Assembly: GCA_947175015.1 (NCBI GenBank)
Contig: CAMWLE010000013.1
Coordinates: 1-49,881, forward strand
Source of the DNA: an uncultured bacterium
GTDB lineage: Bacteria; Bacillota; Clostridia; Lachnospirales; Lachnospiraceae
Direction: 5' to 3'
Length of the DNA stretch: 49,881 nt
Part shown: piece after piece, positions 43,361 through 49,881 of the stretch
Position numbering within the stretch: position 1 is the stretch's first letter
Layout: every line of letters starts with the position of its first letter
Made by a program: the position numbers and the translations under genes
Notes under the pieces: model-generated
Databases searched by the model: none
The model's input: only the letters and a program-made list of their open reading frames with translations
What the model was told of the DNA's origin: nothing

Positions 43361-43801
43361 TTATTGATTATAATCTGCTTCTAACGGCGCAATAACATTT
43401 GGATTTTGCGACACCCATTTAACTGCCCATTGACACAATGCTTCGCACCAGTTTTCGCTGCATATTCCCTGTTTACCACATTTCATTAAAGTGTTGGTAA
43501 TTCTTTTTGCTGCTTTCACATCATGGGGGTATTGATTTTTATCTTCAAGTTCAGCATATTTTACAATGATTTTCAACATTTTGTTGAAATCTTCATTCCA
43601 ATTCATACACCCGTTATCCAACATCTCATGTTGAACTCTTCCTGCGATGCGAATAATCTCGCCTTGTGCGGTTTCTGCTCTCCCTGATGACGGAACGAGA
43701 TAATCCCAAAGCTGGTGAAATTGTGTCCTTAATTCTATTGTGTTTTTTCCTTTTTCAAAAATGATTGGAGATACACCATCATGTTTTTTGCCTTCAAACA
43801 T
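43361..43801 (-). CDS. Small uncharacterised protein, paralogue of the gene at 141-587
   Basis: This 146-residue soluble protein starts at ATG 43801 after GGAGGGATTATAA. It shares with the gene at 141 the opening HDGVSPI, the core LWDYLVPSSGRAETAQGEII, then RIAGRVQHEMLDNGC and NWNEDFNKML, and the ending QNPNVIAPLEADY. The variable part lies between residues 80 and 115. Unlike the first copy, it has no DUF4132 gene beside it; its neighbours are a terminator and a sulfatase-like gene. Function unknown. Confidence 0.88.
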   Translation of the reverse strand: MFEGKKHDGVSPIIFEKGKNTIELRTQFHQLWDYLVPSSGRAETAQGEIIRIAGRVQHEMLDNGCMNWNEDFNKMLKIIVKYAELEDKNQYPHDVKAAKRITNTLMKCGKQGICSENWCEALCQWAVKWVSQNPNVIAPLEADYNQ

Positions 43802-43838
43802 TTATAATCCCTCCTGTAAACTTCGATTTATATACTTG

Positions 43839-43867
43839 ATTATAAATTGTTTGCCTGCTGTTTGCAA
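43839..43867 (-). promoter_or_regulatory. Promoter of the small paralogous gene
   Basis: On the minus strand TTGCAA (43867-43862) is 17 bases from TATAAT (43844-43839), about 38 bases before the start codon, so the gene is transcribed on its own. Confidence 0.6.
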
Positions 43868-43921
43868 TGTATATTTATAAGCTCGTTTTTCATGAGTACA
43901 CAATTCTGAAAAGGGAGTCTA

Positions 43922-46414
43922 TTAATAGCCCCACTCCAACATTTCGTCATCAAAGAGATAATGATATTGTAAAATTCTGTATTCCGATAAGTCGGAATTG
44001 TCTATAGACCAGTCATAATGATTCCCATTTCGGTCGGTGTATCCATTTACTGTGACGACAGGATATTTCTGCATATACTGCTGCAGGAAGTGAAAGTAAG
44101 GGGAAGCGGGGACCCCGGCAATATCCATCAGCATTGCGCCCAGATAGCTCATGCCAATCTCTATTCCTTCTTGTTCAGGAATGTCATAATTTGCCCAGAT
44201 AAGAAATGGGGTTTTGTATTTATTCAGCACCATATCCCTTTTCGTCAGCCCTTCTGTCCGGTCATAGATGCTCTCATAAAAGGAATCCTCCAGTTTCGGC
44301 TGGTGGTCACCGTACATGCAGATGATTACCGGCTCCTTCTGGTCGGCAAAATAATTTATCAGAATTTCCAGATCTCTGTCCGATTCGCGGATCAGAGACA
44401 GATAGAGATTTGCCTGGTCGGATTCCGCGTTCACCGAAGTAACCGTGATATCTGCATCCCGCACAATATATCCGCCATGGTTCTGCATGGTCAGATCGAA
44501 CAGGAACATTTTTTCGTCTGTCTGACGGTTTTCAAATATTTCTATGACCTTCTCGTAGGTGGCGGCATCTGTGGCCCCCATATGTAGAGTTGGTGCGCCC
44601 TGGAAATCTTCCATCCACAGGCTATGGTCAAAGCCCAAATATTGATATACTCTGTTGCGGTTCCAGTTCTCACGGTTTTCAGGATGAATGGAATAGGTTG
44701 TGTAACCAGCCTCTTTTAAATTGGATATCAGAGAGGGCATTTTTGTCGTAATGCACTGTTGATAGGGAGTAAAGGCGGAGGATAACAATCCCATGCTGCA
44801 TCCCGTAAATACTTCAAATTCAGACGTTGCAGTGCCGCCGCCCAAAATAGAGGCATTTACATAACCGCGAATGGTGTTCTCCTTGAGGCTGTAGAAAAAC
44901 GGCAGATTTTCTTCACTAATCTGAAGATTGCCAAGTACCCGCAAGTCGGAAAAGCTTTCATTCATGACCAAAATAATATGCGGAGGATCTTCTGCGATGT
45001 AACCCTCCCAACTTGCCTGGGCATTGGTTAACAGCGTTTCCGCTTTTTCTATAGAATATCCTGTGGGCATGGCAATTTGAGCCGACTGGATACGAATATC
45101 AATCAGGCTGGCTACCAGGAAGCCGTCATATTGGTAATTCAAGTTCAACTCCCAACTGCTGTCTGCTTTAAACTGTCTGTCCACAAGAAAATTGGTATCA
45201 ACCAATAGATGTCTGCATCCCATTGCCAGGAGGATGCCGGCGGCCAATGGCATTATTCTCCAAATTTGCCGTTTATTCTTACGCTTCACGCCGGTTTGCA
45301 TACTGAATACCAGAAACATAATACAAATGCACCAACAGAGCGCCATTTGGCTGTCTGGACGCAGGTCATAGTTGCCGATGACTTTGGCAGCGGTTTCAGC
45401 GGCATAGATGTCATTGATGCGCACAGGTACCCCTCGGTAAGACAGCACATAATAATTTATGGAATACAGAATGGTTAATAACCCGCTGCTGATAGAGATA
45501 CTGTGACGGAAGGATTGGGTACACAGCAGCAATATTATTTCAAACAGGTACATTATGTATATATTCCATCGCATGGCATGGGGCAGCAGCAGTTCAAAGT
45601 TGGTGAAAATCAACTCCAACTGAATTCCAAGACAATATGGTGCCAGAAGAAAAAGGAATGCGCCTGCCGTTCTGCGTATCTTAGGATTCTCTGGGAGGCC
45701 GATTGCCATTCCTAAGAATGTCAGCGTCAATAGCAAGATCCTGAAAAGAATAGCTTCCCATGAAATTGTCTCGTAGACATATTTTAACAGAGGTTGAGAA
45801 TCATATTTTTGCCCGTTCAGGGTCAGGCTGCAAAATTCCGGGCCTGTTTCACCAGAATTACATAAAGGCAAACAGGGAAAAAGTCCAGCCTGATCCCTGC
45901 CAAGGTTCAAGAGTAAATAATAGTTGCTTTCTGAAGTAAGAAGGTCGGAGGGTATTTCTATAGGATAGTAGTGTCCCGGAGTGATTGTCTTATAGGAAAT
46001 TTCCGTTTCAAACAACACTTGTGCGTCTGCATTTGTAATCGCAGCAGACATCTCTCCAGCGCCAAGTATCGTTCCATGTGTCAATAATACAAGGTTGATA
46101 CATTTTAGTCTGTTGTGTGCGGGGGAGAATTCCAGGCAATACTCTCCATATTCCAGAGAAGAGTCCACGATCCAGATGTCGCTGTCTATTACACTGACTT
46201 TATCTTTCCAAATCTTCCAGGTTCCTGCCCACTGTATCAAACAAATCTCAAACAGCAGAAGTAATACTGCCGCCAGCACCCAGTATCGGCGGCTGCAGAT
46301 ACGATTTTTCAAATAATGGCAGCCTTTAGAAAATGTCATATGCAATTGTGGTGCATTTGCAGATGCGGAATCTGACTTTTTCACTGGAGGTATATGAGTA
46401 GGAGAAAAATTCAT
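43922..46414 (-). CDS. LTA synthase/sulfatase-family membrane enzyme
   Basis: This is an 830-residue membrane protein. A cytoplasmic head of about 40 residues leads to TM1 (YWVLAAVLLLLFEICLIQWA), a beta-rich outer segment of about 150 residues, then several helices (about 215-400). The outer catalytic sulfatase domain (about 475-790) shows IILVMNESFSDL, GGGTATSEFEVFTG (with the Thr expected as nucleophile), FDLTMQNHGGY and ICMYGDHQPKLE, the metal-binding His/Asp blocks of LtaS-like phosphoglycerol transferases. It probably adds glycerol-phosphate or a similar group to envelope glycans or lipids. The sandwich between TM1 and the other helices is not part of standard LtaS. ATG 46414 has only a weak AGGT site, so the start is tentative. 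Confidence 0.85.
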   Translation of the reverse strand: MNFSPTHIPPVKKSDSASANAPQLHMTFSKGCHYLKNRICSRRYWVLAAVLLLLFEICLIQWAGTWKIWKDKVSVIDSDIWIVDSSLEYGEYCLEFSPAHNRLKCINLVLLTHGTILGAGEMSAAITNADAQVLFETEISYKTITPGHYYPIEIPSDLLTSESNYYLLLNLGRDQAGLFPCLPLCNSGETGPEFCSLTLNGQKYDSQPLLKYVYETISWEAILFRILLLTLTFLGMAIGLPENPKIRRTAGAFLFLLAPYCLGIQLELIFTNFELLLPHAMRWNIYIMYLFEIILLLCTQSFRHSISISSGLLTILYSINYYVLSYRGVPVRINDIYAAETAAKVIGNYDLRPDSQMALCWCICIMFLVFSMQTGVKRKNKRQIWRIMPLAAGILLAMGCRHLLVDTNFLVDRQFKADSSWELNLNYQYDGFLVASLIDIRIQSAQIAMPTGYSIEKAETLLTNAQASWEGYIAEDPPHIILVMNESFSDLRVLGNLQISEENLPFFYSLKENTIRGYVNASILGGGTATSEFEVFTGCSMGLLSSAFTPYQQCITTKMPSLISNLKEAGYTTYSIHPENRENWNRNRVYQYLGFDHSLWMEDFQGAPTLHMGATDAATYEKVIEIFENRQTDEKMFLFDLTMQNHGGYIVRDADITVTSVNAESDQANLYLSLIRESDRDLEILINYFADQKEPVIICMYGDHQPKLEDSFYESIYDRTEGLTKRDMVLNKYKTPFLIWANYDIPEQEGIEIGMSYLGAMLMDIAGVPASPYFHFLQQYMQKYPVVTVNGYTDRNGNHYDWSIDNSDLSEYRILQYHYLFDDEMLEWGY

Positions 46415-46574
46415 GTCTGTACCTATGGTCTGCTTAATATGGGCAGAAATATCTTTCTCTATGTAGTATTCGGGACTGTGGGCTTGAGTTGGTAATCGAA
46501 AATCGTGTTATTGTTATAATATTTAGCCTTCTTCGTTCAATGGAAGAAATGATAATGGTGGTCAGGTCAGAAGG

Positions 46575-46642
46575 CTTGCCTGTATTGAATTCAGGCATAG
46601 TGAGACAGCTTGCCTGTATTGGATTCAGGCATAGTCAGACAG
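46575..46642. repeat. Two-copy 34-base direct repeat, each with an internal inverted repeat
   Basis: Units 46575-46608 and 46609-46642 are adjacent and differ at only two positions. Each contains TGCCTG and CAGGCA nine bases apart, so each can form a small hairpin. They lie in the 264-base gap between the KGGVGRT ATPase gene and the LTA-synthase-like gene. They could be binding sites, a decaying terminator array or a partition-like site; no terminator T-run is present. Confidence 0.8.
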
Positions 46643-46678
46643 CAGGAAGCTATGGCATGGTACATGGGGCTGCTGCCT

Positions 46679-48883
46679 TCATAAAGCTTCCAGTTCTGCC
46701 CGAAGTTTATCATAAGAAAGCAATCTGTCGGAATATGCGTTGTCCATATGGAGCAGCTCTTTTTTGGCGGCATTTTTTAATGCGTCCAACAGTCTGTCAT
46801 ATTTCCAGCTTGGGTTCTCTTGCAGTTTCTGATACAGATATGCCATAACGGAACTGCTGTATACTTTGACATTTTGCCGGATTCCCAATACAAGTCCCAG
46901 GATTTCCATCATTTCAGTCTGGGACACTCTGGTAGTATGAAAACGATATAACAGTTCTCTTTCGTCTGCAGTTGTCCGCATACTTTTGACATATTCCAGA
47001 TAAGCGCGCAGTTTTGCTAAGTTCAGGTTTAGCATGAGAAATTTGCGGATATCTTCTTGGCAGACATTTATTTCCTGGATATTACCTTTTAATCCTGTGG
47101 TGAATTTCTGGTATTTATCCCATACAGCTGCATTGACAACAAATTTGAATTGTATTTTTTCAGTTTCCTGATTGAATTTCGTTATCAGATTGCGCATATT
47201 TTCCATGGCCTGCATGGGGTTTTGTGTAAAAACGTTATCGCTGACAGACACTATGATCCTCAGCTCAGATACTGCATCATAATTTCCGGAATCAGGGGAA
47301 ATGGCCTCATCTTCGGGCACGAAAACATTTGCTGCGGAAACGTCTTTTTTCAGGCAGGCAAGGATTTCGCTGATACGCTTCGTCCCGGCAGGAATGATAT
47401 TTTTATCTGTTGATTCGGAATTGGCAATGACCATGTTGAGCAGTTGAATCCCTGCTTCTTCTATATCATCCCATTTTTCTGTAAGCAGAGTTTCATAATT
47501 TGCTTCCTTGTCCAAACTTGCAAAGACATATACCGGAATCGGTACCCATGTCTGATTTATGCTCACAAATTTTTTACGTGTTACATTTTCTAAGCCATAT
47601 AATTCTTCGGGATAAGTATATTTTAATATGGCAGATGCCTTTTGACGGCTGAAATTTACCACATCTGTCAGAGCAACCAACTGTTTTTGCGGAAGAAATA
47701 AATGATGCAGCAATTGTTCTTTCATTCCATTGGCCAGATATGCCCTGTTCCTGCTGATACGGTCGTTATCCAGAATATATCTGGACAATTTAAAATAAGC
47801 TTCCAAAACATTTTGAGACACAATAGGATATTGGTGGCTCAAGGCAATTTCTTCCTTATAGAAAATGGGAATTAATTGCTCTTGCGGAATGTTCAAATCA
47901 GAAAATAGTGCTTTCGCTTTTGCCAAACCTTCTTTGGAGGATACGACCTTTGACATGGCAACGGCATATCTTTTTTTTCCTGCATTATGCAATAATTCAA
48001 ATGCAGTATTTAATCCTTCTATATTCTCAGAGTTTGCATATGCGATAAATATGACTTGATCCGACAGGGAAAGTAATGATAAAGATCCCCATTTATTAAA
48101 GTCTGCTCTGGTATCAATCATAATGGTATCTACATTTAATACAAGTTTTACATAATCAAATATTTCTTTGAAAGCTTCCTGTTCCTGCAAATGTAATGTT
48201 TGCAGTCTTTCGATCTGATAGATGTAATTCTTATTCAATTTTTTCAATGCCGGAATCAAATATATTTCACCCGGCACATTTTGCAGCTCTAATGAGCAAA
48301 AAATCTGATTTACAGAAGAATCTTCCTGCTTTTGTACGGTTTTTCGATATAAATATTCAACAATGCCATATTCGACTCCATTGGTTGGATGGTTTACTTT
48401 TTCCGCAAAAATATTGTGAAGGCTGGGTGCTTCTATATCAAGATCTAAAAGCAAAATTCTCTTACCGGCTTTTGCCAGATGATAAGCAGTTTCAATTAAT
48501 GCGATTGTTCTGCCTACACCGCCTTTGTAGGAATAAAAGCTGATAACCTGCATATCAGAGGAGCCGGTTTGCTCTTCTTCTGCAACGTATAAGGCGTCAG
48601 CCCAAGAGGAAAAGCCGCTTTTTTTTATCTTTTTTTCTATTTTATATTCACTTGCCTTTTCTATGGAAAAAATATCAATAAAGCCTATGTGGTATTCTTC
48701 TTGAGATACGGCTATCTGTGCTTCGATCAGGCTGCGAATTTCTGACTTGGGAATATTGTTGTCAGAGACAATTGTTGTATGAATTTTTCCACGGCTGCTT
48801 ACATCAACCTGAACCCATTCCTGACCGGAAATTTGATACTTTTCTTTGATAATTTGCTCTAATTCTTCCCAGATTTTTTTCAT
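46679..48883 (-). CDS. KGGVGRT-type (ParA/MinD-like) P-loop ATPase with large C-terminal region
   Basis: This 734-residue protein starts at ATG 48883 with GCAGGAAAA before it. Residues 1-100 form a separate alpha/beta domain (EELEQIIKEKYQ, VQVDVSSRGKIHTTIVSD). The deviant Walker A, YSYKGGVGRT, is at about 117-126, with ILLLDLDIEAPSLH, then VDTIMIDTRADFN as the Walker B region and VIFIAYANSENIEG. The remaining 350 residues match nothing I know; they include a stretch (about 440-600) with alternating strands and helices and a helical C-terminus. KGGVGR ATPases of this layout turn up in bacterial signalling and conflict loci rather than in plasmid partition, but that is a family impression. The stop of the small gene upstream is 12 bases away. 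Confidence 0.8.
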   Translation of the reverse strand: MKKIWEELEQIIKEKYQISGQEWVQVDVSSRGKIHTTIVSDNNIPKSEIRSLIEAQIAVSQEEYHIGFIDIFSIEKASEYKIEKKIKKSGFSSWADALYVAEEEQTGSSDMQVISFYSYKGGVGRTIALIETAYHLAKAGKRILLLDLDIEAPSLHNIFAEKVNHPTNGVEYGIVEYLYRKTVQKQEDSSVNQIFCSLELQNVPGEIYLIPALKKLNKNYIYQIERLQTLHLQEQEAFKEIFDYVKLVLNVDTIMIDTRADFNKWGSLSLLSLSDQVIFIAYANSENIEGLNTAFELLHNAGKKRYAVAMSKVVSSKEGLAKAKALFSDLNIPQEQLIPIFYKEEIALSHQYPIVSQNVLEAYFKLSRYILDNDRISRNRAYLANGMKEQLLHHLFLPQKQLVALTDVVNFSRQKASAILKYTYPEELYGLENVTRKKFVSINQTWVPIPVYVFASLDKEANYETLLTEKWDDIEEAGIQLLNMVIANSESTDKNIIPAGTKRISEILACLKKDVSAANVFVPEDEAISPDSGNYDAVSELRIIVSVSDNVFTQNPMQAMENMRNLITKFNQETEKIQFKFVVNAAVWDKYQKFTTGLKGNIQEINVCQEDIRKFLMLNLNLAKLRAYLEYVKSMRTTADERELLYRFHTTRVSQTEMMEILGLVLGIRQNVKVYSSSVMAYLYQKLQENPSWKYDRLLDALKNAAKKELLHMDNAYSDRLLSYDKLRAELEAL

Positions 48884-48895
48884 TTTTCCTGCTTT

Positions 48896-49090
48896 CTATA
48901 CCTCGTGCTTCTTCTGATCCAGATAATTGAACACGGAAATAAACTGTTCCATCCAATGGTCATATGTTGTGGTGTTAATATTATCTTCAGGTATGTAGCG
49001 ATAATCAATATAATTTATGCCTTCCGGGTTGGCGATATAGTCCAATGCCTCCATGATATGATCCGGCATATCATCCCTTTTAGGAGACAT
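48896..49090 (-). CDS. Small protein upstream of the KGGVGRT ATPase, possibly part of a broken gene
   Basis: A 64-residue frame beginning MSPKRDDMPDHIMEALDYIA and ending VFNYLDQKKHEV is acidic and aromatic-rich, with plausible coding character. It is in operon with the ATPase. No ribosome binding site stands at a good distance from ATG 49090, and the frame stays open upstream. A well-formed start with AAAGGAG lies 100 bases earlier in another frame (49190). The two may be pieces of one frameshifted gene, or a short leader and a translationally coupled partner. Confidence 0.5.
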   Translation of the reverse strand: MSPKRDDMPDHIMEALDYIANPEGINYIDYRYIPEDNINTTTYDHWMEQFISVFNYLDQKKHEV

Positions 49091-49121
49091 TCTATGTATA
49101 TTCCGCCCAAATGAATGGAAC

Positions 49122-49190
49122 CTACTTTCCTTTTATTAATACATTCAAATCACCGAAGCGTGAATCGGCTGCATCTGTATAGTTTTCCAT
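49122..49190 (-). CDS. 22-codon frame with strong ribosome binding site (leader peptide or 5' part of a broken gene)
   Basis: AAAGGAG (49203-49197) precedes ATG 49190 at ideal spacing. The frame encodes MENYTDAADSRFGDLNVLIK plus GK and then stops at TAG 49124-49122. Shifting frame just before the stop continues into VGSIHLGGIYIE, a Gly/Ile-rich stretch that reads naturally after FGDLNVLIKGK. This suggests an original longer protein joined to the 64-residue frame downstream by one or two lost frameshifts. Confidence 0.4.
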   Translation of the reverse strand: MENYTDAADSRFGDLNVLIKGK

Positions 49191-49313
49191 TGAATTCTCC
49201 TTTATCTGTGCCATCACTTTTATTGTTCATGGATTCCATGTGGAAAGGATGACGGTTTTTGGTGCATATATAATGATAGATTGTAAAAATAAATATGTGA
49301 TAGTGATATGCTG

Positions 49314-49881
49314 TCATCCGGCAGAGGTATCATGGGGCTTTTTTGCAATAACACAATACCATTCCACCTTGTCTAAATTTACGTTCTCAAAAAATGCCGG
49401 GAAGCACATTACTTCCATTGTGCTGTATCCAAGGCTTTTTAGCTTGCCAAGTACGACTTCCTTTTTGATAGGATAGTATTGTTCGTCAAATTGTTCCTTT
49501 TGGATAATTTTATTATCTTTTTCAAAGGTATAGAGCAGATGGAAGGACATTTCAATGTCTCCAAGATAGTCCCATACCTGAATAAGGTTAATCCTTGTGT
49601 CGCCATCAAACATGGGATTATATAGATAAAAGCGGTTCCGCTCTCTTAAGATTCTGTCCCAGTTCCGGATATCAAGATATAGATAACCGCCTGCCTTTAC
49701 AAGAGAATCCATTTGCTCCAGGGCTTTGAAAAAGTCATTATTGTCCACATGGGGAAGGGAATTGCCTGTGCTGGCCACACAGTCAAATCGTTGGCCCGCC
49801 CAACAGCTTAAGTCTCTGAAATCACTGTGCTTTAAATCTGCATCATATCCGTTCTTTATCGCCTTTTTTCGGCAGTTTTCC
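49314..49881 (-). CDS. SAM-dependent methyltransferase (N-terminus beyond the window)
   Basis: The frame is open from the right edge to the stop at 49314-49316, giving about 189 residues. It runs from ENCRKKAIKNGYDADLKHSD through FDCVASTGNSLPHVDNNDFF, LVKAGGYLYLDIRNWDRIL to a C-terminal VEWYCVIAKKP. The FDCV-x-x-x-GNSLPH segment is motif IV of class I methyltransferases, and GGYLYLDIRNWD is motif VI. The glycine-rich SAM-binding loop must lie outside the window. Only a 123-base gap separates it from the ribosome binding site of the ATPase locus on the same strand, so it may belong to the same operon; a role there is speculation. Confidence 0.85.
   Translation of the reverse strand, partial: ENCRKKAIKNGYDADLKHSDFRDLSCWAGQRFDCVASTGNSLPHVDNNDFFKALEQMDSLVKAGGYLYLDIRNWDRILRERNRFYLYNPMFDGDTRINLIQVWDYLGDIEMSFHLLYTFEKDNKIIQKEQFDEQYYPIKKEVVLGKLKSLGYSTMEVMCFPAFFENVNLDKVEWYCVIAKKPHDTSAG

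Noticed and set aside
46575..46642. CRISPR array
   Set aside because: There are only two directly adjacent units with no spacer between them and no cas gene in the window.
1..49881. tRNA, rRNA, transposase or phage genes
   Set aside because: No cloverleaf-like, rRNA-like, transposase or phage structural sequence was recognised on either strand.

Overview
The window looks like a chromosomal segment of a Gram-positive, low-to-moderate GC anaerobe, most likely a gut Lachnospiraceae (Clostridium cluster XIVa) or close relative. This rests on strong AGGAGG-type ribosome binding sites, a PadR plus HAAS gene pair, many lipoprotein sugar-binding proteins, a shared-type MsmK ATPase and a full maltodextrin/glycogen-breakdown cluster. 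No rRNA, tRNA, CRISPR array, phage or transposase was seen.

Layout. 1-4.4 kb: the tail of an unknown gene, a small uncharacterised protein, and a very large HEAT-repeat/DUF4132 protein. 4.4-8.2 kb (minus): two overlapping ABC exporter half-transporters, divergent from an AraC-type regulator (8.4-9.4 kb). 9.6-13.7 kb: a four-gene iron-chelate (siderophore) importer whose binding protein carries an unusual Ser/Gly/His-rich insertion. 13.9-15.6 kb (minus): a chemoreceptor. 15.9-20.7 kb: a complete CUT1 sugar ABC importer (ATPase, two permeases, a large binding protein with a C-terminal membrane anchor), then a stand-alone lipoprotein. 21.9-23.9 kb (minus): a DUF2971 protein and an uncharacterised PD-(D/E)XK-like protein. 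24.2-25.7 kb: PadR regulator plus HAAS membrane protein. 26.0-28.7 kb: UvrD-family helicase and a small ferritin-like helical protein.

28.7-43.1 kb is the metabolic core: a LacI-type regulator divergent from a maltodextrin CUT1 importer (binding protein and two permeases, no ATPase), followed by type I pullulanase, 4-alpha-glucanotransferase (malQ), glycogen debranching enzyme, a HAD hydrolase and a GH31 alpha-glucosidase. All the enzymes lack signal peptides, so imported maltodextrins (or stored glycogen) would be debranched and disproportionated inside the cell. The perfect palindrome TTTCGCGAAA occurs upstream of both the importer and the pullulanase, each time about 67-69 bases before a TATAAT box, which points to a shared regulator, probably the LacI protein. 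A strong hairpin between the binding-protein and permease genes could set their relative expression.

43.3-49.9 kb (minus) is accessory: a second copy of the small protein found at 0.14 kb, a multi-pass LTA-synthase/sulfatase-like enzyme, a two-copy 34-base repeat, a 734-residue KGGVGRT (ParA/MinD-like) ATPase with a small upstream partner that may be the remains of a frameshifted gene, and a truncated SAM-dependent methyltransferase at the window edge. The ATPase locus is the best candidate for an undescribed system, but its function cannot be read from the sequence.
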